The position numbers and the translations under genes were made by a program. A stretch of 64,000 nt of DNA from Pseudochrobactrum sp. sp1633 (GTDB lineage: Bacteria; Pseudomonadota; Alphaproteobacteria; Rhizobiales; Rhizobiaceae), in NCBI RefSeq assembly GCF_030376605.1, contig NZ_JARRAE010000015.1, positions 1 to 64,000 of the forward strand, read 5' to 3'. The notes under the pieces are model-generated. The model ran no database searches. It saw nothing but the letters and a program-made list of their open reading frames with translations, and had not been told where the DNA came from. Numbering within the stretch: position 1 is the stretch's first letter; each line of letters starts with the position of its first letter. Below are positions 17,484 to 26,528 of the stretch, one piece after another.

Positions 17484-18275
17484 TCAGTCGTCAACATGAT
17501 CATGGCCGCCGATGCGACCCGGACGCCAGTAGCCTTCAGAAGAGATCTGCTCGCGTGTCAGCCCGCGCGACAGCAGATTCTGGCGCTGCTTGCGCACATT
17601 GCTGGTTTCACCAATAAGAATTGCCTGCCCGCGACCATGCGGCAGATGATAGCCAGCCACGGCCTGTGCCATGAAATCGCTTGGCCCTGCTTTAATGTCT
17701 CCGCGATGCAGCCATGTAATCTGTGTTGCGGTCAGACCTTCGCGAATATCATTCAGTGCAATTTCTGAATCTGTATTATCAACCTCAACCAGCACATGCA
17801 TCTGCGCTTTGGCAGGCATGGTTTCGAGAATATGGAAAATCGCCGGAAGGCAGCATTCATCACCAGTGATCAGGTGCCAGTCCGCATCTTCGCGAAAAGT
17901 CGCGCCACCGCGCGGGCCACGTATACTGATCTTGTCACCAATTTTAGCATCGCGGGCAAATGCAGGGCCCGGTGTGAGATGCGCGTCATCGCCATGCATC
18001 AGAAAATCTACGGCCAGCAGACCTTTTTCCGCATCAAGACTACGGATTGTATAGTCGCGGCGACCAAATTCACCGTCACCGGTTGGCAGCATCATCACAA
18101 TGGCCTGTCCCGCACGATAATTAAATTCGGCAATGTCCGGTGCGGTAAAAGTGACGCGGCGCATGTTGGCCGGAGCATCAGCAACAGCGGTTACGGTCAG
18201 TTCCCACTGGCGCAGTTGCGGGCGTCCCACAGGCGGTGCCTGTACTTGCGGGTTTTGATCCGGTGTCATTTGCAT
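17484..18275 (-). CDS. Siderophore-interacting protein (FAD-binding ferric-siderophore reductase)
   Basis: Cytoplasmic ViuB/SIP-family enzyme that reduces imported ferric siderophore and releases Fe2+. The FAD-binding segment is in RAGQAIVMMLP and GRRDYTIRS, and the NAD(P)H-binding half follows 'HLITGDECCLPAI'. The C-terminus has the SIP-typical EGYWRPGRIGGHDH. I chose the ATG at 18275 because GGGAG sits 7 bases upstream, giving 263 residues; the frame is open to 18323. First gene of the siderophore operon. The acidic/His C-terminal tail is HDHVDD. Confidence 0.93.
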   Translation of the reverse strand: MQMTPDQNPQVQAPPVGRPQLRQWELTVTAVADAPANMRRVTFTAPDIAEFNYRAGQAIVMMLPTGDGEFGRRDYTIRSLDAEKGLLAVDFLMHGDDAHLTPGPAFARDAKIGDKISIRGPRGGATFREDADWHLITGDECCLPAIFHILETMPAKAQMHVLVEVDNTDSEIALNDIREGLTATQITWLHRGDIKAGPSDFMAQAVAGYHLPHGRGQAILIGETSNVRKQRQNLLSRGLTREQISSEGYWRPGRIGGHDHVDD

Positions 18276-18380
18276 ATTCACTCCCTGATAGCATCTGTCC
18301 GCAATGCGACAGGCACACATCATTTCTGACTGCGCCTTATCGCCTGTGCTTATGCTATAGATAAGTGGATAAAAGAAATC

Positions 18381-18406
18381 AACTTTGTATTACTGCATAC
18401 AAAGTT
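18381..18406. promoter_or_regulatory. Perfect 10-base inverted repeat upstream of the siderophore operon
   Basis: AACTTTGTAT (18381-18390) / ATACAAAGTT (18397-18406), six-base loop, directly after the stop of the HPP gene and before the siderophore operon. On the minus strand it is followed by GATTTCTTTT, so it may be the HPP terminator. Equally it could be an operator for the downstream iron genes. Confidence 0.5.
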
Positions 18407-19525
18407 TTACACCGCTATCTCCGCCGGAACCATTCGGGCAAGTGCTGCGAGCAGGTCTGTTTGCGAAATCAGCCCCTGCACATGGTGGTCTGCATCAACA
18501 ATAATAACCGCATGGGAACGCCCGTTGGTCAGCACCGGCAAAAGGCTCAAAGCCGGATCCTGCGGCTGTGCCAGCGGCGGCGTGGTCATTAATGTGCCAA
18601 CCGCGCCTTCGCCTTTCAGCAATTCACGCAGCCCCACGGTTCCCAGCAACACATTGTGGTCATCAACCACCGGCAGTGAACGAATATTATGCTTCAGCAG
18701 CAATGCACGCGCATGATCATCCGTATCATCGGCTTTGACGGAAACAACATGGCGCGACATGATCGAGCCGCAATCCGGCCCCTGCCTGCCCGTCGCATTA
18801 TTGCGCATCACTGCCTGCATTTCGATGTGCCGCAGCAAGGCTTCCAGATCTTCGCGGGTGATATCAAAGCTTTCCTGCATCTCAGACAGAGCCGCATCAA
18901 TATCAGCAGAGGTCGGCCCGCCACGCATTTGTGTCGGCGTATCCTGTGTCTGATGCTGGTTGATCACCGGCGCAACATGCGGATAAGGCCGTCGCAGAGC
19001 CTTGTGAAACACTATGCCGAACAGAACCACAAGCGCGGAATCCAGCGCAACCGGAATAAACGGAAACAGAAATCCCGCCTCTGTGACGCTATGCCCGCCG
19101 ATAACCGCAGTCAGCGCAATCGCACCACCCGGCGGATGCATGGAGCGGGTGACAGACATGGCCAAAACCGACAGGGCAACGGCAAGGCCGGACGCCAGCA
19201 GCGGCTCCTTCACCGTATGAAAGACAATAACACCGACAAGCGCAGAAATCGTATTACCGGCGATAATCGCCCAAGGCTGCGCCATCGGACTGGACGGCAC
19301 AATAAACAGCAAAACAGCAGAGGCACCAACCGGTGCGATCAGAAACACATAATGCGTGGCGTGGTCATAGAGCCATGCGCTGATCAGACCGGTAAAAATA
19401 ATACTAAGCAGAATACCAAGGCAGCCGATCAGGCGGGAGCGGAATGTTGCACCGGCCAGCAAGGGCGCAAAAAGGCGATCTGCCGTGCGTCTCAGACGAC
19501 TGCCGTTTTCTTCAGGCGGGATCAT
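18407..19525 (-). CDS. HPP-family membrane protein with two C-terminal CBS domains
   Basis: 372 residues. The N-terminal about 170 residues form the HPP integral-membrane domain with the diagnostic MHPPGGA motif near 128. HPP proteins have been linked to nitrite transport in plastids and cyanobacteria; the bacterial HPP-CBS role is less clear. A linker of about 75 residues leads to two CBS modules (about 250-305 and 315-370) that usually sense adenine nucleotides. It lies 84 bases after the DeoR-family gene on the same strand and might be co-transcribed with it, though no functional link is obvious. Confidence 0.88.
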   Translation of the reverse strand: MIPPEENGSRLRRTADRLFAPLLAGATFRSRLIGCLGILLSIIFTGLISAWLYDHATHYVFLIAPVGASAVLLFIVPSSPMAQPWAIIAGNTISALVGVIVFHTVKEPLLASGLAVALSVLAMSVTRSMHPPGGAIALTAVIGGHSVTEAGFLFPFIPVALDSALVVLFGIVFHKALRRPYPHVAPVINQHQTQDTPTQMRGGPTSADIDAALSEMQESFDITREDLEALLRHIEMQAVMRNNATGRQGPDCGSIMSRHVVSVKADDTDDHARALLLKHNIRSLPVVDDHNVLLGTVGLRELLKGEGAVGTLMTTPPLAQPQDPALSLLPVLTNGRSHAVIIVDADHHVQGLISQTDLLAALARMVPAEIAV

Positions 19526-19609
19526 TTGATAAAACCGTAATCACATCTTGGGAGCAATGTGATTAACAGCTGCATGCAGATATGAACAGGCTGAAATGGA
19601 AATAACTGC

Positions 19610-20377
19610 TTATGCAATCTCGTTCTGGTCGCTGAAGACGCGGCGAAACTGCGATATTTGGGCAAATGGCGCTGAGCGCACTTTGCCGAATTTGCTGCTG
19701 TCCACCACCAGATAAGACTCCATCGCACGGGCAATAGCCATCTGCTTGACCGGAATTTCATGAAAATGCGAGCAGGTCACGCCATGTTCATCATGCACCC
19801 CGCCCGCCGAGATAAAGGCTTTATTGATGATGATTTTCTTGAGCGTTTCAATCCCTTCCTCACCAGAGAAAGAGGCTGCGGAGCGATGGAACAAACCACC
19901 CAGAACAATCAGGCGTACATCGTCGCGCGTCGCCAGAATCTCGGCCACATTGAGCGAGTAGCAGACAACCGTCACCGATTTGTTCTCCGGTATCAGGCGC
20001 GCCAGATGCGGCGTTGTCGTGCCACAATCAATAAAAATCGTGTCATGCTCTTCAATGAAAGTCGCAGCCTCGGCACAAACCCGCGCCTTGGCGCTCGCAT
20101 GGCTGTCCTTTTCATGGTCAAGGCTGTAGTCGCTGTGGCCGTTATTATCCTGAGAGGAAAAAATATAGCCGCCGAGGCAGTTCAGCCCTTTAATCGCATC
20201 GCTCTCCGCCTGCGATAGGTCCCCTCCCGTTACACCACGCTGAGCCATGTCACGGCGGATTGTCATCTCGGACACCCCGAGCTGCGCCGCTGCATCACGC
20301 AGACGCATCACGCCCTTGTTCTCCATAAGGGCGGCAAGCTCGGCAAGGCGTTCATCTCTGCGGCTGGTTCTGCTCAA
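19610..20377 (-). CDS. DeoR/GlpR-family transcriptional regulator of the deoxyribose operon
   Basis: Repressor with an N-terminal DeoR helix-turn-helix ('LRDAAAQLGVSEMTIRRDM', about residues 27-45) and a C-terminal sugar-phosphate sensor domain. The sensor shows 'IFIDCGTTTPHLARLI' and the catalytic-like SAGGVHDEHG region. It is transcribed divergently from the deoxyribose transporter operon, which it most likely controls. I prefer a TTG start at 20377 (255 residues) because AAGGGGG sits six bases upstream. An in-frame GTG at 20413 has a poorer ribosome site. Confidence 0.88.
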   Translation of the reverse strand: MSRTSRRDERLAELAALMENKGVMRLRDAAAQLGVSEMTIRRDMAQRGVTGGDLSQAESDAIKGLNCLGGYIFSSQDNNGHSDYSLDHEKDSHASAKARVCAEAATFIEEHDTIFIDCGTTTPHLARLIPENKSVTVVCYSLNVAEILATRDDVRLIVLGGLFHRSAASFSGEEGIETLKKIIINKAFISAGGVHDEHGVTCSHFHEIPVKQMAIARAMESYLVVDSSKFGKVRSAPFAQISQFRRVFSDQNEIA

Positions 20378-20501
20378 CGATTTCCCCCTTTTTGATTCAT
20401 TTTTATGTGTCACACCTACAAAAAATAGTGTGTTGCGTGAAGCAATACTCTTTGCGGTCTTGACACATTAGATTATTTGGTGAAACGATCCAAACATAAT
20501 G

Positions 20502-20580
20502 ATCGGATACTAACAAAATAATATCCGTCTTATTGTCTGATAATTTCATGATCCGGGGGTGACGGGAATTATCGGATAAC
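20502..20580 (+). promoter_or_regulatory. Putative DeoR-family operator cluster
   Basis: Between the divergent regulator and transporter genes, ATCGGATA occurs at 20502-20509, its inverse TATCCG at 20522-20527, and ATCGGATAA at 20571-20579. GGATA/TATCC arms at 20505 and 20522 form an inverted repeat. Repeated copies next to a DeoR gene fit operator sites. A TTGACA at 20460-20465 could be the -35 box, but no good -10 is seen. Confidence 0.5.
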
Positions 20581-20618
20581 AAGATGTTTAACAGGTAGAG
20601 TTTCTCAGGGAGGATCGC

Positions 20619-21665
20619 GTGAAAAAACTTCTCGCTTCTGTTGCAATTGCAATGTCTGTTGCCATTCCGTCAGCTTTTGCTGATGGCGTGATTGATACAT
20701 CCAAGGTCAATAAAGACCTCATCACCACGGCCAATGATAAGAAATATACCATTGCAACCGTTGTTAAGGTTGATGGTATTGCCTGGTTCGACCGTATGCG
20801 TGACGGTGTGGCACAGTTTAAAGACGAAACCGGCCATGACGTATGGATGGTTGGCCCAAGTCAGGCCGATGCCGCCGCTCAGGTGCAGATCGTTGAAAAC
20901 CTGATTGCACAGGGCGTTGACGCTATCACCATCGTACCATTCTCGGTTGAAGCGGTTGAGCCGGTTCTGAAAAAAGCCCGTGAACGTGGTATCGTGGTTA
21001 TCTCCCACGAAGCTTCCAACATCAAGAATGTGGATTTCGACATCGAAGCCTTTGATAATAAGGCTTATGGTGCCAATCTGATGAAGCAGCTTGGTGAATA
21101 TATGGGCGGTAAAGGCAAATATGTTGCTACCGTTGGCAGCCTCACCTCCAAGTCCCAGATGGACTGGATTGATGGCGCTGTGGAATATCAGAAAGCCAAT
21201 TTCCCTGAAATGGCACAGGCAACAGAACGTCTGGAAACCTATGACGATGCCAATACCGACTACACCAAGCTGAAAGAAGCAATGACCACCTATCCGGACA
21301 TTACCGGTATTCTGGGTGCGCCGATGCCGACATCCGCCGGTGCCGGTCGTCTGATCGCTGAAGGCGGCCTGAAAGGCAAAGTCTTCTTCGCAGGAACAGG
21401 TCTCCCATCGGTTGCCGGTGAATATCTGAAAAACGACGATATTCAGTATATCCAGTTCTGGGATCCTGCTGTTGCCGGTTATGCCATGAACATGTTGGCT
21501 GTTGCTGCTCTGGAAAAGAAAAATGACCAGATCAAAGCCGGTCTGGATCTTGGCCTTGCAGGTTACAACTCTCTGCTCGCACCGGATGCTGCACAGCCGC
21601 ATCTGCTCTATGGCGCAGGCTGGGTTGGCGTAACCAAAGACAACATGGCTGAATACGACTTTTAA
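20619..21665 (+). CDS. Sugar ABC transporter substrate-binding protein (deoxyribose-type operon)
   Basis: Periplasmic binding protein of the ribose/AI-2 (LsrB-like) family, 348 residues. The signal peptide ends at PSAFA (about residue 21). The fold's hallmark segments include 'QGVDAITIVPF' and 'VVISHEAS'. The start is GTG with GGGAGGA seven bases upstream. Operon position with a deoxyribokinase-like gene and deoC argues that the ligand is 2-deoxy-D-ribose or a related nucleoside sugar rather than AI-2. The ligand is an inference. Confidence 0.9.
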   Translation: MKKLLASVAIAMSVAIPSAFADGVIDTSKVNKDLITTANDKKYTIATVVKVDGIAWFDRMRDGVAQFKDETGHDVWMVGPSQADAAAQVQIVENLIAQGVDAITIVPFSVEAVEPVLKKARERGIVVISHEASNIKNVDFDIEAFDNKAYGANLMKQLGEYMGGKGKYVATVGSLTSKSQMDWIDGAVEYQKANFPEMAQATERLETYDDANTDYTKLKEAMTTYPDITGILGAPMPTSAGAGRLIAEGGLKGKVFFAGTGLPSVAGEYLKNDDIQYIQFWDPAVAGYAMNMLAVAALEKKNDQIKAGLDLGLAGYNSLLAPDAAQPHLLYGAGWVGVTKDNMAEYDF

Positions 21666-21679
21666 TCTGTAACGAGCCG

Positions 21680-21715
21680 GAGGCGGTAACAATCTTGTTG
21701 CCGCCTCTGTTTTTT
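21680..21715 (+). terminator. Attenuator after the sugar-binding-protein gene
   Basis: GAGGCGG-T-AACA / TGTT-G-CCGCCTC (21680-21706) followed by TGTTTTTT. The operon continues beyond it, so it probably reduces downstream transcription. Confidence 0.8.
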
Positions 21716-21751
21716 ACCAGAGCGGATGACGCTCCGGTTTCTTTAATGGTC

Positions 21752-21792
21752 GCATTTCACAGTCACGTTGGTTCAAGCTGACTGTGAAATGC
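21752..21792. repeat. Perfect 14-base inverted repeat between transporter genes
   Basis: GCATTTCACAGTCA (21752-21765) and TGACTGTGAAATGC (21779-21792), 13-base loop, no T tract. It ends 45 bases before the ATPase start. It may be an mRNA-processing or stability hairpin, an operator, or a dispersed palindromic element. Confidence 0.7.
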
Positions 21793-21837
21793 TCCGGCTC
21801 TGCGAGAACATTCCGTTCTGTCACAGGCAGGAACACT

Positions 21838-23355
21838 ATGACTGAAAATCTGATAGAACTGCGCAATATCGGCATGCGCTTCGGGGGCGTGAAAGCCCTT
21901 GACGATGTGTCGCTGACCATCCGGCGCGGTGAAATCCATTGTCTTGCCGGTGAAAACGGCTCCGGAAAATCAACCATTATTAAGGTTATGTCCGGCGTAT
22001 ACACCCCGCAGGACGGCGAAATTCTGATCGACGGCAAGCCCGTCGGTAAACTCAATCCTGTTAAATCCGTACACCACGGTGTGCAGGTGATTTATCAGGA
22101 CTTTTCCCTGTTCGGAAATCTGACAGTTGCCGAAAACCTGGCGCTGAACACTTTTCTGATTGAGGACCGCAAGGTGGTCAATTGGAAACAAGTGCGTGAA
22201 TTGGCGCAGAAGGCACTCGACCGCCTTGATGTGACGATTGATCTCGACGCGACTGTTGATACGCTGCCAACTTCCGGCAAGCAGATTGTTGCCATTGCCC
22301 GTGCAGTGATGGCCGATGCGCGCCTCATCATCATGGACGAGCCGACAACCGCGCTGACCCGCCATGAGGTGGATGCACTTTTCAAAATCGTGCGCGATAT
22401 TCAGGCACAGGGCATTGCCGTGCTGTTTGTCAGCCACAAAATGCGCGAAATGCTGGAAATCAGCGAGCGTCTCACTGTATTCCGCAATGGTAAAAAAGTG
22501 GCCGAAGGCCCGATCGCCGAGTTTGATGAACCGGCCATTACCCGTGCGATGACCGGCCTTGATCTGAAGCCGGACAGCTATGTGTGGCAGCCAAAAGACC
22601 AGACCGCACAGCCGGTTCTTAAAGTTGAAGACCTGAAGGCCAAGAATTCCGTAACCGGCAATGTGCTGCTCGATGGTGTAAACCTGTCGCTGCATGCCGG
22701 TGAGATTGTCGGTATTTCCGGCCTGATCGGCTCCGGCCGTACAGAGCTTGCCTTGTCGCTCTTTGGCATGCTGCCGCAATGCACCGGAAAAATGCAGCTC
22801 GAAGGCAAAAGCATTCACCCGAAATCGGTGCGTGAAGCCATTGATCTCGGCATTGCCTATGTGCCGGAAGACCGCCTCACGGAAGGTCTGTTCCTCACCC
22901 AGTCGATTGAGCGCAATATTATTGTGACCTCGCTGGATAAGATGGTGAGCGGCCTCTTCATCAACCGTAAAAAGGTTGATCAGGTCACCAAGCAAATGTT
23001 TGACGCCATGCAGATCGCAGCGCCCGGCCCCCATACGCCGGTCAATCATCTGTCGGGCGGCAATGCGCAGCGCGTCGTGCTTGCCCGCTGGCTTTTGACC
23101 GGTGCAAAAGTGCTGATCCTCAACGGCCCAACGGTTGGTGTGGACGTAGGCTCCAAGGCGCAGATTCACGGGATTATCCGCAAGCTCGCGACCGATAACG
23201 GCCTTGCTGTGCTGATGATCTCCGATGATGTGCCGGAACTGGTGCAGAATTGTAATCGTGTTGTCGTGATGCATCGGGGCAAGCTGGTGGATGAATTGTC
23301 CGGCAGCACCATGACTGAAGATGCCGTCAATGACCGGCTGAAGACATTGAATTGA
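21838..23355 (+). CDS. Sugar ABC transporter ATP-binding protein (RbsA-type, two ATPase domains)
   Basis: 505 residues with two fused nucleotide-binding domains. Domain 1 has Walker A GENGSGKST (38-46) and Walker B LIIMDEPTTAL but a non-canonical signature, LPTSGKQ. Domain 2 has a degenerate Walker A (GLIGSGRTE), a good signature LSGGN, and a Walker B that reads LILNGPT, in which the usual Asp-Glu are Asn-Gly. Pairing leaves one canonical ATP site (domain 1 Walker motifs with domain 2 signature) and one degenerate site. The start at ATG 21838 follows CAGGAAC; an upstream in-frame ATG at 21784 overlaps the 14-base inverted repeat and is unlikely. Confidence 0.93.
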   Translation: MTENLIELRNIGMRFGGVKALDDVSLTIRRGEIHCLAGENGSGKSTIIKVMSGVYTPQDGEILIDGKPVGKLNPVKSVHHGVQVIYQDFSLFGNLTVAENLALNTFLIEDRKVVNWKQVRELAQKALDRLDVTIDLDATVDTLPTSGKQIVAIARAVMADARLIIMDEPTTALTRHEVDALFKIVRDIQAQGIAVLFVSHKMREMLEISERLTVFRNGKKVAEGPIAEFDEPAITRAMTGLDLKPDSYVWQPKDQTAQPVLKVEDLKAKNSVTGNVLLDGVNLSLHAGEIVGISGLIGSGRTELALSLFGMLPQCTGKMQLEGKSIHPKSVREAIDLGIAYVPEDRLTEGLFLTQSIERNIIVTSLDKMVSGLFINRKKVDQVTKQMFDAMQIAAPGPHTPVNHLSGGNAQRVVLARWLLTGAKVLILNGPTVGVDVGSKAQIHGIIRKLATDNGLAVLMISDDVPELVQNCNRVVVMHRGKLVDELSGSTMTEDAVNDRLKTLN

Positions 23356-23365
23356 GGAACCGGTC

Positions 23366-24343
23366 ATGAAGTTCTATCAAACAACAGAATTTATCATCGC
23401 CTGCGTTCTTCTGCTGGCCATGATCACCATCGGCTTTATCAATCCGGCCTTCTGGTCGCTGGATAATATGTTCGGCCTGCTGCGCTCCAATGTCGTGATC
23501 GGCATCATGGCGCTCGGCGTGTTGCTGGTGATGATCTCCGGCGGGATTGACGTGTCTTTCACCGCTTTTGCGATTGCGGCGATGTATCTGACCGTCAAAG
23601 CTATGGTCGCCATCGGCTATGATGGTGTGGTTATTCCGTTTATCGCGGCAACGCTGATCGGTCTGGCGCTCGGCGCTTTCAACGCGGCAATTATTTACAA
23701 GTTCCGCATGATCCCGCTGATCGTGACACTCGGCACCGGTTCTATTGTCCGTGGTCTGGTGCTTGGTCTGGTCGGCACCAGTATCGTCAACATCAACAAG
23801 ATGCCGAAAGAACTGATCGAATTCGGCAAGACCGATGTCGTTTCCATGACCTCGGCCACCGGTACAAATTTCGGCCTCACGGCAATGGTGCTGGTCTATC
23901 TCGGCATCGCGCTGCTCATTCATCTGATGCTGAAATATACCATGATCGGCCGCTCAATTTATGCCTATGGCGGTTCACCGGAAGCGGCAAAACGCGTTGG
24001 TTTCAGCACCGCTAAAACCATTTTCGTGGTCTATTGTGTGGCTGGTGCGCTGGCCGGTTTTGCAGGTCTGCTGCATTCCTCGATGATCTGGCTTGCCAAT
24101 CCGCGTGACTTTACCGGCCTTGAGCTGGAAGTGATTGCTGCGGTTGTACTTGGCGGCGCTTCGATTTTTGGTGGTCGCGGCTCGGTGCTTGGCACATTGC
24201 TCGGTGTTTTCATGCTGGTGATGGTCAAAAACTCGCTGATCATCATGAAAGTCGACACCACATGGCAGAAAGTTGTCGTTGGTCTCATCATTATCATCGC
24301 CACAGCAACGACAGCCTGGCGTGACCGGAAAAATCTGGTTTGA
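23366..24343 (+). CDS. Sugar ABC transporter permease (first)
   Basis: RbsC-like inner-membrane permease, 325 residues, eight to ten hydrophobic helices. It shows the family's 'LVMISGGIDVSFTA' and 'LGTGSIVRGLVLG' segments. It pairs with the next permease to form the channel. GAGG lies about 9 bases before the ATG. It is 10 bases after the ATPase gene. Confidence 0.93.
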   Translation: MKFYQTTEFIIACVLLLAMITIGFINPAFWSLDNMFGLLRSNVVIGIMALGVLLVMISGGIDVSFTAFAIAAMYLTVKAMVAIGYDGVVIPFIAATLIGLALGAFNAAIIYKFRMIPLIVTLGTGSIVRGLVLGLVGTSIVNINKMPKELIEFGKTDVVSMTSATGTNFGLTAMVLVYLGIALLIHLMLKYTMIGRSIYAYGGSPEAAKRVGFSTAKTIFVVYCVAGALAGFAGLLHSSMIWLANPRDFTGLELEVIAAVVLGGASIFGGRGSVLGTLLGVFMLVMVKNSLIIMKVDTTWQKVVVGLIIIIATATTAWRDRKNLV

Positions 24344-24360
24344 GCGGCGGGGATAAAAAC

Positions 24361-25368
24361 ATGAAAAAAGATATCGATACGCGCCGCTTTCTAAGCCCAG
24401 CCAATATGGATCGCAATATCCTGCAGCTGGTGATTATCACTGTGCTGGTTTTTGCAGCTATGAGCTGGCTCAATCCGGATAAGTTCCTGCGCTATTACAA
24501 TTTTGAATCGATCAGCTACATCATGCCGGAACTCGGCATTCTGTCGATTGCCATGATGATCGCAATGCTGACCGGCGGTATTGACCTGTCCGTTGTCGGC
24601 ATTGCCAATCTCTCCGGCATTCTCGCCGGTGTCTATTTTCACTCAACGATGGTGCAGGCCGCCCAAAATTCCGACAGCAATATGCTGCTCTATACGGTGA
24701 TCGGCGTCGTGCTGGCCTTGCTGGTGGGGCTGGTGGCAGGGCTGGTCAACGGCATATTGATTGCCAAATTGCGCATCACGCCTATTCTGGCCACGCTTGG
24801 CACCGGTCAGGTGTTTATGGGGCTAGCACTGGTACTCACCGGCGGCCCTGCGATTGTCGGCTTTCCTGATGCATGGAACATGATTGGCAACGGCAAAATC
24901 TTCGGTGTTGCCACCCCGTTCATCATCTTTGTCGGCGTTTCCGGCCTTGTAGCCCTGCTGCTCAGCCGCACCACTCTCGGCCTCAATCTGATGCTGATTG
25001 GTACCAATCCGAAAGCGGCCGTATTTGCAGGTCTGAAAAAAGACCGCATGATCCTCTATTCCTACATGCTCACAGGTATGCTCGCCTCGCTGGCCGGTAT
25101 CATCCTGTCCGGCCGTACCAATGCTGCCAAATCCGATTATGGCGCATCTTATCTGCTACAGGCAGTGCTGATAGCCGTGCTCGGCGGCACCAATCCTGCC
25201 GGTGGTAAAGGGCGTGTACTGGGTGTGGGTATTGCGCTTGTGGCGCTGATGCTGCTGTCATCCGGTTTCCAGATGCTGCGTTTCTCCAATCACCTGATTG
25301 ATTTCATCTGGGGCGCGTTCCTCATTCTGGTGATTGCAATCAATGCATTCCGCAATTCAGACAGGTAG
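24361..25368 (+). CDS. Sugar ABC transporter permease (second)
   Basis: RbsC-like permease, 335 residues, again carrying 'MIAMLTGGIDLSVVG' and 'LATLGTGQVFMGLAL'. I used the ATG at 24361, preceded by GGGGATAAAAAC. A TTG at 24340 overlapping the previous stop would add seven residues. Together with the preceding permease it forms a heterodimeric channel. Confidence 0.93.
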   Translation: MKKDIDTRRFLSPANMDRNILQLVIITVLVFAAMSWLNPDKFLRYYNFESISYIMPELGILSIAMMIAMLTGGIDLSVVGIANLSGILAGVYFHSTMVQAAQNSDSNMLLYTVIGVVLALLVGLVAGLVNGILIAKLRITPILATLGTGQVFMGLALVLTGGPAIVGFPDAWNMIGNGKIFGVATPFIIFVGVSGLVALLLSRTTLGLNLMLIGTNPKAAVFAGLKKDRMILYSYMLTGMLASLAGIILSGRTNAAKSDYGASYLLQAVLIAVLGGTNPAGGKGRVLGVGIALVALMLLSSGFQMLRFSNHLIDFIWGAFLILVIAINAFRNSDR

Positions 25369-25372
25369 AGCC

Positions 25373-26455
25373 ATGCAGGAACTTTCCATTCATCTGCGCC
25401 GTCAGGATTTCACCGACAGACCGCATGAAATTGCGTCTTCGGAAGACCTGACTGTCACAGCATTCCGCTATGCCACCGGCGTTGAAGCGCTGATGATTGA
25501 AAATCAGCGCGGCCATCTGATCGTTCTGCCCTATATGGGACAGATGGTCTGGGGTGCGGAGTTTGACGGCATCGACCTGACGATGGGCAACAGCTTTGCT
25601 ATGCCGCGTCCGGCTGCAACCATTGCCGAAACCTATGGCTGCTTTGCCTTCCATTCCGGTATGCTGCGCAATGGCGTGCCTTCTGCACAGGACACCCATG
25701 CGGCGCATGGTGAAATGCCTTGTGCCAAAATGGACATTGCCGGTCTTATCTTCGGTGAAGACGATCAGGGTGCCTATGTCGAAGTGACCGGCGAATATGA
25801 ATATGTGATGGGTTTCGGCGCGCATTATCTGGCACGGCCGAGCGTGCGCCTCTATGCGGATGACACGTTGTTCGACATCGAAATGGACGTGGAGAACCTC
25901 TCCTACGCCCCGATGGAACTGATGTATATGTGCCATGTCAACTTCGCCTATGACGAAGATGCCCGCATCATTCAGCCAACATCCTTCTCATCGGAAGACA
26001 CCAAAGTGCGCACTGCCGTACCTGCGCATGTGACACCAAATCCTGACTATCTCGCGCTGATTGACGAGCTGGCGAAAGACCCGTCCGTGATGGAAGTGCT
26101 GGACGATCCTGATCGTTATGATCCTGAGCAGGTTTTCTATCTGCGCAACCTGAAGCAGGATGAAAACGGCATTGTTCATCAGATGATGAAGCTGGAACAG
26201 GGCGAGGCTTTTGCCATCTCCTATCCTGCCGAAGATTTCCCGAAATGTGTGCGTTGGGTGCTGGTCAACGGCGATGCGCAGGTTGCTGCTTTTGCTCTGC
26301 CTGCCACCTGCGAACCGGAAGGTTATCTGGCAGAAAAAGCCAAAGGCAATGTGCGCCTGCTGGCACCGGGTGAGCGCGCGCGCTTCCCTGTGCGTCTCGG
26401 CTATCTGGCACCTGCCGAGGCTGATGAATTTGAGCAGATGATTACTGCGCTTTAA
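25373..26455 (+). CDS. DUF4432 family protein, aldose-epimerase-like (possible deoxyribose mutarotase)
   Basis: 360 residues, all-beta composition with the galactose-mutarotase-like pattern of the DUF4432 family: 'LPYMGQMVWGAEFDGIDLTM', 'GCFAFHSGMLRNG' and 'MYMCHVNFAYDED'. It is cytoplasmic because no signal peptide is seen. Its place between the sugar transporter and a sugar kinase suggests it interconverts anomers of the imported sugar before phosphorylation. This is inferred from fold and context only. Start ATG at 25373, four bases after the permease stop. Confidence 0.8.
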   Translation: MQELSIHLRRQDFTDRPHEIASSEDLTVTAFRYATGVEALMIENQRGHLIVLPYMGQMVWGAEFDGIDLTMGNSFAMPRPAATIAETYGCFAFHSGMLRNGVPSAQDTHAAHGEMPCAKMDIAGLIFGEDDQGAYVEVTGEYEYVMGFGAHYLARPSVRLYADDTLFDIEMDVENLSYAPMELMYMCHVNFAYDEDARIIQPTSFSSEDTKVRTAVPAHVTPNPDYLALIDELAKDPSVMEVLDDPDRYDPEQVFYLRNLKQDENGIVHQMMKLEQGEAFAISYPAEDFPKCVRWVLVNGDAQVAAFALPATCEPEGYLAEKAKGNVRLLAPGERARFPVRLGYLAPAEADEFEQMITAL

Positions 26456-26528
26456 GGCACTGATCCGGAGCGGTTGATAATGTTCCGAATAAGATTAAGT
26501 GCGAAAACAAAGAGATAGAGTAGTTCTG

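Noticed and set aside
21970-23367. A 465-codon minus-strand open frame opposite the sugar ATPase gene
   Set aside because: Antisense shadow; the plus strand has Walker and signature motifs throughout.
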